Of a DNA stretch of 46,886 nucleotides, positions 1 to 7,269 are shown piece after piece. The position numbers and the translations under genes were made by a program. Source of the stretch: a virus; IMG/VR virus record IMGVR_UViG_3300025132_000067, positions 1 through 46,886 of that record. One strand, written 5' to 3'. The notes beneath the pieces were generated by a model. It did no database searches and was not told the origin of the DNA. It saw nothing but the letters and a program-made list of their open reading frames with translations. The stretch's first letter is position 1; each line of letters begins with the position of its first letter.

Positions 1-429
1 TGTTCTTAAATCAGAAATGGTTGTATTCAACTGCGTCTTTTCTAATGTTAAATCAGTTTTGTTTTCTTCAAACCTATTTTGTTTTGTTTGTAGTACTGCT
101 AATGATTTATCTAGAAATTCTGATTTGGTTGCCGTCTCTTGGTAAGCTCCTGATAAGAATCCGTATATACCACCGGATGTAATCAATATCAAAATAAAAC
201 AAGCGATAGATAAATAAATTTTAAGAGCTCTATTAATTGTATCCCAATACTGGTACAGTAGAGAGGCTACCACAAGTTTTGCAAATTCTAATGAACCTGC
301 CATTATAATAACTTGGGTACTAGCCCCAGCAAATAATTTACTTAATCCGAATACTGAATAGAATGCTGCACTACCCGATACCGCAAGTGCAGATAAAGCT
401 ATTAATAATGGAAATAATCTTTTTTTCAT
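1..429 (-). CDS. Membrane protein with C-terminal coiled coil, partial (3' end outside window)
   Basis: The frame is open from an ATG at 429 to the first base of the window, giving 143 residues with no stop, so the gene continues to the left. The N terminus is hydrophobic: likely membrane segments at residues 5-33, a second around 38-58 and a strong one at 70-94. From about residue 98 the sequence becomes charged and helical, suggesting a coiled coil outside the membrane. A weak Shine-Dalgarno-like AAGGA lies just before the start. The gene begins 21 bases after the sigma factor stop and is probably co-transcribed with it. I do not recognise a named family. A role in the infected cell envelope is possible but unproven. 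Confidence 0.7.
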   Translation of the reverse strand, partial: MKKRLFPLLIALSALAVSGSAAFYSVFGLSKLFAGASTQVIIMAGSLEFAKLVVASLLYQYWDTINRALKIYLSIACFILILITSGGIYGFLSGAYQETATKSEFLDKSLAVLQTKQNRFEENKTDLTLEKTQLNTTISDLRT

Positions 430-442
430 TTATCCTTTTATT

Positions 443-453
443 GATAAATATTA
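443..453 (-). promoter_or_regulatory. Recurrent TAATATTTATC motif before a gene start
   Basis: The minus strand reads TAATATTTATC 13 bases before the ATG at 429 and overlaps the sigma factor stop codon. The same TATTTAT core followed by A, C or T occurs shortly upstream of several other genes in this window. It may be a phage promoter element, but its AT richness makes chance matches easy. Confidence 0.25.
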
Positions 454-1248
454 ATCTGTTAGGTATTCTAGCAGTTGGTAGCTATCATTTCTTAGTTTTC
501 TTAAAGCTTTTTCTTTAATCTGTCTAACTCTTTCCTTTGTTAGACCTAGTCCATCCCCTATTTCTTGTAATGTCATAGGTGTATCTAACAAACCATAATA
601 GTCTTTTATAATATTCTTTTCTCTTTCGTCCAAACCAGACATTAATTTAAATAACTCTGTTTTAAGATTAAACTCATCTTTAAAAATGTCTTCTGGATTT
701 TCTGCGTCTCTATTTTCAAGTAGGTCAATTAAAGTATCCCCTTCCTCATTTATAGGTCTATCATAGTTAATTGTGGATGGTAAAAGAGCGAGTTTACTAT
801 TTATATTCTCTATCTCGTTGGTGACTTTTTTCTTTTCTCTTTGTATCTCTTGTATGATATTAACTGGTAAACGGATAGTTCTGGCATTTTCATTTAAACA
901 TTGAAGTATTGATTGTCTTACCCACCATACTGCATATGATATAAATCTAAATCCTTTATTCCAATCAAAATTATTTATAGCTTTTAATAAACCTAAATTA
1001 CCTTCAGCTATTAAATCACTTAGTTCAATACCTTGATTTTGATAGTCTTTTGCTACACTGATGACAAACCTAAGGTTTCCCTCCAATAATTCTTTTTCTA
1101 CTTTTGCAATAGTTTCTGGGGTAGTATCCTTAGCTAACATCAACTTAGCTAGTTCTTTTTCCCTCTCTGGTGTTAATACTTTTCTTTTTCTAACATCTTT
1201 TAGATAGTAAGAAATTTCTGCTTGATTTATGAATGTGTTCTTTGCCAT
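451..1248 (-). CDS. RNA polymerase sigma-70 family factor, primary-type (RpoD-like)
   Basis: This 265-residue protein directs RNA polymerase to promoters. Region 1.2 is near residues 10-40, region 2 spans about 55-125 (ELSDLIAEGNLGLLKA, then FISYAVWWVRQSI), and region 4 with its helix-turn-helix is at 205-255 (TLQEIGDGLGLTKERVRQIK). The long N-terminal region 1.1 of proteobacterial RpoD is absent. The total length is close to Bacteroidota primary sigma factors, which the arrangement resembles. T4 uses the smaller and more divergent gp55 as its late sigma factor, so this gene may fill that role here; this is inference. It lies between glutaredoxin and a membrane protein gene, and a Bacteroidota-type promoter match and a hairpin precede it. 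The family call is secure; its place in the transcription programme is unknown. Confidence 0.95.
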   Translation of the reverse strand: MAKNTFINQAEISYYLKDVRKRKVLTPEREKELAKLMLAKDTTPETIAKVEKELLEGNLRFVISVAKDYQNQGIELSDLIAEGNLGLLKAINNFDWNKGFRFISYAVWWVRQSILQCLNENARTIRLPVNIIQEIQREKKKVTNEIENINSKLALLPSTINYDRPINEEGDTLIDLLENRDAENPEDIFKDEFNLKTELFKLMSGLDEREKNIIKDYYGLLDTPMTLQEIGDGLGLTKERVRQIKEKALRKLRNDSYQLLEYLTD

Positions 1249-1300
1249 TTATTTATTATTTTATAAATTAATACTACAATTAGTGTACCATAATATAATA

Positions 1301-1317
1301 ACTGACTTTTTGTCAGT
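1301..1317 (-). other. Small hairpin in the sigma gene leader
   Basis: ACTGAC, a five-base T loop and GTCAGT form a perfect 6-bp inverted repeat in the 128-bp gap between glutaredoxin and the sigma factor. On the minus strand it would lie about 13-29 bases into a transcript from the promoter proposed at 1335-1366. It could be a leader structure or a weak terminator for the upstream gene. No strong U-tract follows it on the minus strand. Confidence 0.4.
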
Positions 1318-1334
1318 ATATTGTATTTAGACTA

Positions 1335-1366
1335 CAAAATTAATAAATAAATTTCGATTATACAAA
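1335..1366 (-). promoter_or_regulatory. Candidate Bacteroidota-type promoter for the sigma factor gene
   Basis: On the minus strand TTTG (1366-1363) is followed after 20 bases by TAATTTTG (1342-1335). This matches the known Bacteroidota -33 TTTG and -7 TAnnTTTG elements at the usual spacing. It lies immediately after the glutaredoxin stop codon and would give a leader of roughly 80 bases before the sigma ATG at 1248. It fits independent transcription of the sigma gene by host RNA polymerase. The region is very AT-rich, so one match is suggestive rather than decisive. Confidence 0.5.
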
Positions 1367-1376
1367 TAATTTACAC

Positions 1377-1727
1377 TTAAATTAAGTAAGGTTTTAGGAC
1401 CGCTAATGTATCTTCTGGACCATCCATAGCTTGTCCTAGAGGTGCGTCGGTTTTGTCTTGGACTGTGGGAATGTAAGTGGTTTCCCCATTATCGTCTTCT
1501 ATAACTAGAACTGGGGTATACCAACCTAGGTGGTGTTCTCTTTCTGCGTCAATGTATTCCCATCTTGTATCACCATTTTCTTTTTTCTGTTCCTCTGTGA
1601 TTACAGATATAGACCTATTCACAAATGGTATGTTATTCTCTTTTAATATTTTTTTTGTTTCTTGGCAGTCATCACAAGAATCTTCTGTGAAAATAGATAA
1701 TTTGTATTTTTTAGTATTTAACTTCAT
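1377..1727 (-). CDS. Glutaredoxin-like thiol-disulfide oxidoreductase
   Basis: The 116-residue product has the thioredoxin-fold layout of glutaredoxins. A beta strand (KLSIFTED) leads into an active-site CxxC at C18 and C21 (SCDDC), and the cis-proline element is TP at 71-72 followed by VLVIED. Such proteins reduce disulfides in the cytoplasm and can supply electrons to ribonucleotide reductase. T4-type phages commonly carry one. An acidic insertion between residues 45 and 66 (many E, K and D) makes it longer than a minimal glutaredoxin. It ends just before the sigma factor promoter and lies 8 bases downstream of the 185-aa gene, so it probably shares that transcript. The substrate is not visible from sequence. 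Confidence 0.85.
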   Translation of the reverse strand: MKLNTKKYKLSIFTEDSCDDCQETKKILKENNIPFVNRSISVITEEQKKENGDTRWEYIDAEREHHLGWYTPVLVIEDDNGETTYIPTVQDKTDAPLGQAMDGPEDTLAVLKPYLI

Positions 1728-1735
1728 CTTGTAAA

Positions 1736-2293
1736 TTATTTTTTATAGTTATTTAAGAATTCTAATTCTTCTTTAGTTAAACTATCTAAACCTTCGTCTA
1801 TTATTTTGTCTAGTAAAATATCAATATTTAAAGGTCTTAGATTCTTTATAATTTTATTAATTCTAACGGGTTTGTCAAGTTCTGTTACAAGATTTTTAAA
1901 TTTATTTTCTATTATGTTTTTTAATTGTTGTGATAATGCTTTTGCAACTTCGGGGTTTATTTGTTTTGTTTTTAGTTTATCATTTTTACCGAAAAGGTGT
2001 TCTTCTAATTTATCATCTAATCTAAATCCTAACTTTCTTGGTTTAGGCATTAAAAAGTATGTACTAACATCCTCCACTAAAAATTCCCTAAGGATGTCAT
2101 TTATCTCTTCAAAACTCATTCTAGATTGTACTTGCATGATGATAACTCTATCTCCCGTAACAAAACTAAACTCATGATGACTTACTATGGTATCCATAAC
2201 GTCTTTTATGTTCATCATTATTTTAGAATTTTTTTCAACGGTACCCCATTGTCCAAACATAAATAAAAGATATTTTTTAACTCTATTTTGCAT
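1736..2293 (-). CDS. Unknown protein with a Bacteroidota-type C-terminal helical motif
   Basis: I do not recognise the 185-residue protein as a whole. The first 100 residues look like a small mixed alpha/beta domain. The middle (about 105-145) is lysine-rich and helical. The C-terminal 30 residues contain LDKIIDEGLDSLTKEELEFL, which closely resembles a helical hairpin motif at the ends of Bacteroidota proteins such as the DUF6576 tail of rhomboid proteases; this similarity is from memory. An ATG at residue 26 or 27 is an alternative start, but the upstream one is used here because ATATTTATAGAT directly precedes it. It sits 12 bases after the gp46 stop, so it is likely expressed with the nuclease genes. 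Confidence 0.75.
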   Translation of the reverse strand: MQNRVKKYLLFMFGQWGTVEKNSKIMMNIKDVMDTIVSHHEFSFVTGDRVIIMQVQSRMSFEEINDILREFLVEDVSTYFLMPKPRKLGFRLDDKLEEHLFGKNDKLKTKQINPEVAKALSQQLKNIIENKFKNLVTELDKPVRINKIIKNLRPLNIDILLDKIIDEGLDSLTKEELEFLNNYKK

Positions 2294-2305
2294 ATCTATA
2301 AATAT

Positions 2306-4633
2306 TTAATTTAGTTTAGAAATATTGTTTTGTTTATTAATAGTGATGGTATTATCTGCCCACTCTCTCACTAAAGGATTGTGTGTTATTAAAAAAACAT
2401 TTTCAAAATACTCTTTAACTCTACTAAAAAATACACCTACCTGTTCTAAATTTTCATTACTTACTTTACCCAATACCTCATCAAATACCGTAACATTAGG
2501 TCTTGGTAGGCATGAAACTTTAGTAAGTACTGTTCTAATAGCTAAGGAAGATAGTGTTTTTTCAAATCCACTCCCACTAGATACTAACTTTTCAACGTTT
2601 GTGGTGTTGTCTACCATCCAAAATTCTACCTCATTTTTATCATTTACTCTTATCTCTACCATAAAGTTGGTTACATCTGATAATAGCCTCATTAATTCAT
2701 TGTTTAGTTTTGGTACCACACTTTTCACTATTGTTTTAATAATCCCATTTTTACCATAAACAGTTAGATAAGCTCTAAAAATTTTATCCACATTACTTTC
2801 TTTATTGATTTTCTCAATTTTATCCAACCTATCTTTTACATTAATTTCCCCATTTTCTATTGTACTTTTATTTGACTCTATCTCTCTTACAAGTCTGTCT
2901 TTGGTGTTATTAAGTATGTCTATTGTGGAATTTAATGTTAGTATTTTTTTATCTATTTCAGTGTTATTTTCTAGTTTTTCTTTGTTTTCTGCCCATTTTT
3001 CTAATTTAGTATTTAGTCCATTTATTTCTAAATTTTTCTTTTCTACTTCTAACATCAATCTTTCTTTTTTAAGAATTTCCTTTTCGTACTCATCAAAAAT
3101 TATTTTTTTTGTTGTTAAATTTTCTACCTCTTCTTCTAAACTTATTAGTGTTTTATTTTCTATATCTATAGTGTCACTTAGTGTGTTTATTTCTTTCTTT
3201 AAATTTTTTATCTCTTTACTGTGGTCAACATCTTTAAGGGTTTGTTTACACATAGGACATATTTCGGATTCTTGTAATCCTTTTAAAGTATTTTTTTTAT
3301 TTTTTAGATTGGTTTGTTGTTTTATTTTTTGGTGTAGGGCACTATCTCTCTTTTTAGTTTTTCTATCCAATATCTCTAAATTAACTTCATCAGGAACTTC
3401 TTTTTCACCATAGGCTTTTAATTTTGAATTTAAAGATTCTAGAGTTTCTTTTTCTTGAATTATCTTTTCCTCTACTAGTCTTGGATTTACGTTTTCTATC
3501 TCTGTATCTATGTCTGTTATCTTTTGACCTATAAGCTTATCTCTATCTTTATTGTGTTCTTTTAAAGTTATTAGAGTTTCTTCTAAGCTTTTTTGATTTT
3601 CTATATTTACAGAGGTTAGTTCTTCTTTTTTATCATTTAAATTTTTGATTTCTTGTTTTAAGTCCTCAACATTATACACATTAGATATTAATTTTTTAGA
3701 CCAATCTGAATACATTTTTTTACAGGTTGTTTCTTTATCTTTTAGTATTTCTAATCCAATAAATCTACTTAATACATTACCTCTTTCTGTTGGTTTTGAT
3801 TCTATCAAAGATTCTAAATTACCAGCGGTTGATAATACTGTTAGTAAAAAATCATTCATTGTACCTATCGATTCTTTAATGAATTTTTCTGTTTCTCTTC
3901 TTTGTTCTCCTGTAAAATTTTGTAGTGACCCATCTTTTTTTCTCTCTAAAAATTCTAAGCTTGTACTGACAGACCATTCTCCTCTTTTGGTCTTTCTTCT
4001 TTTTATTTTACGTAATATAATATAATCACTACCATCTATTTCCACTTCTCCTTGAACAAAAACTTCATTAACATTTCTAAACCTATTAAAAATCTCCATA
4101 GCTTTAGTGGTTTTGGTCGTTGTATTAAAAAACAAAAATAATATCAAATCTACAGCTAGTACTGATTTCCCACCAAAATTAGGTGGGTTAGAGTCTATTA
4201 CTGTTATCCCACCCAAATCTTTAAAATCCAAAGTATTATTATCACCGAATGATAAAAAATTAGAAAATTTTATATTTTTAATATATACTCTTTTATATTT
4301 GGTGTCGATGTCTGCTTCTTCACTAATTTTTATATTAACCTTATCATCTAATCTTTTTAAAAGGTCTATATCTATTTTCATGTCATTAGCCATAACAAAT
4401 TGTGACATTAAACTTCTTTGGTAGTTGGTGTCCATTACGTTTTGCTCCAAATCTATATCTAATTCATTTCCAGATGTTTTATCTATAGCTTTGGTTAAGA
4501 CAGTTACATTTTTAGATTTGTATTTGTTTTGAAAGTAACTTCTTACTCTTTTAATTTTTTCTTGAGTAAAGTTTTCGGGTATGTCTTCCCAGGTTACTTT
4601 GATGAAAGGGTTTTCTAATGTGTCTATATTCAT
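2306..4633 (-). CDS. 46: gp46-like recombination nuclease ATPase subunit (SbcC/Rad50 family)
   Basis: The 775-residue protein is an SMC-type ATPase that pairs with the gp47 nuclease to process DNA ends during recombination-dependent replication. The Walker A region is at 149-157 (NPPNFGGKS, an unusual version). A coiled coil of charged heptads runs from about 320 to 640, interrupted by a zinc hook CPMC at 459-462. The ABC signature is near 686-692 (SGSGFEK), Walker B ends in D718 and E719 (TVFDEVLGK), and the switch histidine is H751 (LITHNP). The protein is longer than T4 gp46 (560 residues), partly because the ATPase core starts only near residue 116, after an N-terminal extension. The partner gp47 gene is about 2.6 kb upstream rather than adjacent. 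Confidence 0.95.
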   Translation of the reverse strand: MNIDTLENPFIKVTWEDIPENFTQEKIKRVRSYFQNKYKSKNVTVLTKAIDKTSGNELDIDLEQNVMDTNYQRSLMSQFVMANDMKIDIDLLKRLDDKVNIKISEEADIDTKYKRVYIKNIKFSNFLSFGDNNTLDFKDLGGITVIDSNPPNFGGKSVLAVDLILFLFFNTTTKTTKAMEIFNRFRNVNEVFVQGEVEIDGSDYIILRKIKRRKTKRGEWSVSTSLEFLERKKDGSLQNFTGEQRRETEKFIKESIGTMNDFLLTVLSTAGNLESLIESKPTERGNVLSRFIGLEILKDKETTCKKMYSDWSKKLISNVYNVEDLKQEIKNLNDKKEELTSVNIENQKSLEETLITLKEHNKDRDKLIGQKITDIDTEIENVNPRLVEEKIIQEKETLESLNSKLKAYGEKEVPDEVNLEILDRKTKKRDSALHQKIKQQTNLKNKKNTLKGLQESEICPMCKQTLKDVDHSKEIKNLKKEINTLSDTIDIENKTLISLEEEVENLTTKKIIFDEYEKEILKKERLMLEVEKKNLEINGLNTKLEKWAENKEKLENNTEIDKKILTLNSTIDILNNTKDRLVREIESNKSTIENGEINVKDRLDKIEKINKESNVDKIFRAYLTVYGKNGIIKTIVKSVVPKLNNELMRLLSDVTNFMVEIRVNDKNEVEFWMVDNTTNVEKLVSSGSGFEKTLSSLAIRTVLTKVSCLPRPNVTVFDEVLGKVSNENLEQVGVFFSRVKEYFENVFLITHNPLVREWADNTITINKQNNISKLN

Positions 4634-4664
4634 GTTTTAAATATAACATAATAAAGTATATTAA

Positions 4665-5690
4665 TCAATTATAGAAGTAGTCCCTAAAAACTTTTCCTTT
4701 ATATTTTTCTAATTTAGAGTATAGTGCACCCATTTTATTTAATTTGATGTCCTTAATTAATAAATTCATCTCTTCTTTGGTTTTAGGTGACATCTCAAAA
4801 GCTAGATTTTTTGGTATGGAAGCTTTGTTGAGTATTTTAACTACATTTATTTTATTACTCCAGTATTCTAATGCCTGGATGTAACCTAAATTTAGTCCTA
4901 TGTTTTTTGTCGTTTTTATATTAGTAGACCTGTTCCATGCCATTATTATTGATTTTAGTGTAAAGGGGATGTTAAGTTGGGTGATACTAATATTTATTTT
5001 TTCTTGGGGATAATTTTTAAACTCTTCTTTGCTTTTCATAAGTGAGAAATCCCTTTTAATTTTATCGTATTCTTTTGTTGTGATGTTACTATCATATTTG
5101 GTTTGGAGTAATCGTGTTGACATCCCGTTAAAATGAAGGTGTTCTATGGGTATTTCTTTTATATTTTTATTATGTTTTTTTAATATTTTTTGTGATAGTT
5201 CTACATTTTCAAACCCCCAGTAGTACTTTTCATCATAACCACCTATTTCTATAAACTTTTTTCTTTCCATTACTAATGGAACTTCTTTTAAATAATAAAA
5301 TCTCTTATCTTTACTAAAGTAATGCATTTCACTACCTGTAGCATAAACATCATCATCGAGAGGTTGGGTCATTAATTCAACCCAATTTTTTTCTATAATT
5401 TCACAATCATCATGAAATATAGCTATGTACTTATGAATAGATTTTTTCACACCATTATTAAGGGCTTTTGGTAAATGGTATGGTGTAGATTTGATAAAAC
5501 TTATGTTGGCGTATTCTGATGATTCCCATTTCTTTTTAAGGTCTTTATCACCACTGTTATCAACAATAATAATTTCAATCTCCCAATCTTTTAGGTGTTT
5601 AGTTGTTTTGATGATACTTGGTAGTGTTCTTTTTTTAACAAAAAAATCACAAAATGTGTTTATAATGATACATGATAGAGTTTTATCCAT
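4665..5690 (-). CDS. Family 2-like glycosyltransferase (GT-A fold)
   Basis: The 341-residue protein starts with a nucleotide-sugar binding fold typical of GT2 enzymes. An N-terminal strand (LSCIIIN) is followed by IIVDNSGD with D44, then the metal-binding FHDDCE at 92-97 and an acceptor-side block GGYDEKYYWGFENVEL at 150-165. A conserved-type HLHFNG follows at 184-189. The C-terminal 130 residues are helical and unassigned. It could glycosylate a virion protein, modified DNA bases or a host surface polymer; the sequence does not say which. Its start is divergent from the M23 peptidase start, with 41 bases between the two ATGs. Together they form an insertion between the gp47 and gp46 regions. 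Confidence 0.9.
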   Translation of the reverse strand: MDKTLSCIIINTFCDFFVKKRTLPSIIKTTKHLKDWEIEIIIVDNSGDKDLKKKWESSEYANISFIKSTPYHLPKALNNGVKKSIHKYIAIFHDDCEIIEKNWVELMTQPLDDDVYATGSEMHYFSKDKRFYYLKEVPLVMERKKFIEIGGYDEKYYWGFENVELSQKILKKHNKNIKEIPIEHLHFNGMSTRLLQTKYDSNITTKEYDKIKRDFSLMKSKEEFKNYPQEKINISITQLNIPFTLKSIIMAWNRSTNIKTTKNIGLNLGYIQALEYWSNKINVVKILNKASIPKNLAFEMSPKTKEEMNLLIKDIKLNKMGALYSKLEKYKGKVFRDYFYN

Positions 5691-5703
5691 ATGTTAAATA
5701 TGT

Positions 5704-5714
5704 GATATTTATTA
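5704..5714 (+). promoter_or_regulatory. Recurrent GATATTTATTA motif in the divergent intergenic region
   Basis: The plus strand reads GATATTTATTA, starting 28 bases before the M23 peptidase ATG at 5732. It has the same TATTTAT core seen upstream of several minus-strand genes, and here it is oriented toward the only plus-strand gene. The 41-base divergent spacer must carry whatever signals drive both genes. Confidence 0.3.
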
Positions 5715-5731
5715 CTATAAATCAATTAGTA

Positions 5732-6499
5732 ATGAAAATTCAAATAACAGAATCTCAGTATAGAACCCTTGTTGAACAGAGTGATAGGTGGTTGGATATT
5801 ATTAAAAGTGAGGTGTTCGATATACAGAATTATATTAAGGATATCAACTGGGATGTTATGGATACCGCTGTGTTAAAGGGTATTAGTAGAGATGATATGA
5901 CTTTACTAATAATGGCTTATAAAAAATTTAAAGGTGGTGTGGGTAGTTCAGCACCCGATATAAACCCTTTGTTAACCCAGGATGGGGACAAACTAGGTAC
6001 TGTAAATGGTAGTAATTGGTATAAGTGTGGTAGGTTTGGTAACCCCCAACGTCAACATAATGGGGTAGATTTAGACACTCAGGATATAGCAAAAAATCAA
6101 CCAGCAGTTGCTGCTTGTAACGGTACAATTACAGCAAGTGAGTACGGTGTAGGTAATTGTGGTGGGATGATTAAATTAAAATGTAAAAATGGGTATACCG
6201 CTCAATATTGTCATATGGATTTTGTATTTCCTGCTGATATTATAGTAGGACAACAAGTACCTCAAGGTTTTCCTATTGGTGTAACTGGTGGGGACAACCC
6301 TAATCACGATAAAGAAGGGGGTAGTAGTGGAGCACATTTACATTACGCTATATTTAAAGATGGTTATTCTTGGAACCCTTATTATTTACCTTTTACTAAA
6401 TCTTTAGAATTTGCAAAAAATAGTGGTGATGAACCGGTAAAAATGAGCTTATGTAGATGTTCTAAAAGTAGGCCTGAGTGTTGTTGTAAGAAAAAATAG
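5732..6499 (+). CDS. M23-family zinc metallopeptidase (peptidoglycan endopeptidase)
   Basis: The 255-residue product carries an M23 (lysostaphin-type) domain from about residue 85 to 220. The zinc ligands are visible as QHNGVDLD with H109 and D113, and AHLHY with H202 and H204; H161 is in CHMD. Such enzymes cut peptide cross-links in peptidoglycan, so it may be an endolysin or a virion-associated lysin. No signal peptide or membrane segment is seen. The N terminus (KIQITESQYRTLVEQ) is helical and may be an anchoring or docking segment. The C terminus is Cys-rich (CRCSKSRPECCCKKK). The reading frame extends 20 codons upstream, but ATG 5732 was chosen because the upstream part overlaps the divergent GT gene and the protein then begins at a natural MKIQITES. 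It is the only plus-strand gene. Confidence 0.92.
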   Translation: MKIQITESQYRTLVEQSDRWLDIIKSEVFDIQNYIKDINWDVMDTAVLKGISRDDMTLLIMAYKKFKGGVGSSAPDINPLLTQDGDKLGTVNGSNWYKCGRFGNPQRQHNGVDLDTQDIAKNQPAVAACNGTITASEYGVGNCGGMIKLKCKNGYTAQYCHMDFVFPADIIVGQQVPQGFPIGVTGGDNPNHDKEGGSSGAHLHYAIFKDGYSWNPYYLPFTKSLEFAKNSGDEPVKMSLCRCSKSRPECCCKKK

Positions 6500-6501
6500 T
6501 T

Positions 6502-6819
6502 TTAGTACTCTTCTTTTGGTGGTTTATTTTCTTCAAACCACTCTATAATAGCATTTAACCCCCATACAGAACCACTAGCTAACATACCGTCAAAAAATAT
6601 GTTAACGTATTCAATACTACACATCGCAAGTGTAGGTGAGTAAAATGTAAGGGAGAAAAAGAATCCTACCCATGTAGATGTACACATCATACATCCTAAT
6701 AAGTCACCAAAAAAAGTAGACTTTTTAGTTATCCAATTTCTTGGTTTATCAAATATAGTGCCATATACTAGTATTTGAGACATTCCATAAGCTGCTAAAA
6801 TCCATATAAGTGTTTCCAT
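6502..6819 (-). CDS. Small membrane protein, DUF1360-like
   Basis: The 105-residue protein has likely transmembrane segments at residues 3-21, 48-64 and about 75-92. A cytosol-membrane boundary motif LLGCMMCTSTWVGFF (40-54) with C43 and C46 resembles the CxxC-x3-WVG pattern of DUF1360-type membrane proteins found in phages and some bacteria; that match is from memory. The C terminus is short and charged. It is not an obvious holin, although it lies convergent with the M23 peptidase, whose stop is two bases away. It directly follows the coiled-coil gene and belongs to the gp47 transcription unit. Confidence 0.75.
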   Translation of the reverse strand: METLIWILAAYGMSQILVYGTIFDKPRNWITKKSTFFGDLLGCMMCTSTWVGFFFSLTFYSPTLAMCSIEYVNIFFDGMLASGSVWGLNAIIEWFEENKPPKEEY

Positions 6820-6822
6820 AAT

Positions 6823-7269
6823 TTAATCTAAATAAGTATCGTTTAGGTTAGATGTTTTCATGTATTTTGTTCTTCTATTTACTGTTACGTTTTTGAAGTG
6901 TTCTAATACATCATCTTGTTCTTTTATTTTATTGTTTTGTTCTTTTATTTTATTGTGTGCGTCTAGTAACTCTTTTTTAAGTTTTTCTAACTCTTCTACA
7001 AGTTCAGTATCTTTCACTTCTTTAGTTACTATTTTTTCAATTATCACCTCTTTTTCTATAGGGATTTCTTTAATCACCTCTTTTATTACCTCTTTTTCTA
7101 CAGGAACTTCTTGTATTTGAGATTTGGGTAGAAAGGGTGCTACACCGTATTTGTCTAAGGTTAGTCCGTCTTTTGCACACTTCACTATAAACTCCTCACT
7201 ATTGTCAATTTCATTTAATTTACAATATGAGTCAAATTCTTTCTGTAATTGTTTATTTATACTAACCAT
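6823..7269 (-). CDS. Coiled-coil protein with a VEKEV/IKE repeat, unknown function
   Basis: The 148-residue protein has a small globular-looking N terminus (residues 1-50, with two Cys). It continues into a low-complexity stretch from about 53 to 86 built of short repeats such as VPVEKEVIKEVIKEI and IPIEKEVIIEKIV, and then a long coiled coil at about 88-125 (KLKKELLDAHNKIKEQNNKI). The repeat resembles extended beta or stalk segments in other phage proteins. Its start overlaps the end of the gp47 gene by 8 bases, which indicates translational coupling. No catalytic motif is seen. Confidence 0.7.
   Translation of the reverse strand: MVSINKQLQKEFDSYCKLNEIDNSEEFIVKCAKDGLTLDKYGVAPFLPKSQIQEVPVEKEVIKEVIKEIPIEKEVIIEKIVTKEVKDTELVEELEKLKKELLDAHNKIKEQNNKIKEQDDVLEHFKNVTVNRRTKYMKTSNLNDTYLD

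Noticed and set aside
2805-3413. Long plus-strand open frame opposite gp46 (202 codons)
   Set aside because: It is Phe/Ser/Leu-rich and is the antisense shadow of the coiled-coil part of gp46.
5672-5731. Earlier in-frame start for the M23 peptidase
   Set aside because: It would overlap the divergent glycosyltransferase start, and the extra 20 residues look like spacer sequence.
6495-6510. Bidirectional terminator between the convergent M23 and membrane protein genes
   Set aside because: The stops are two bases apart and no inverted repeat with a T-run is present.
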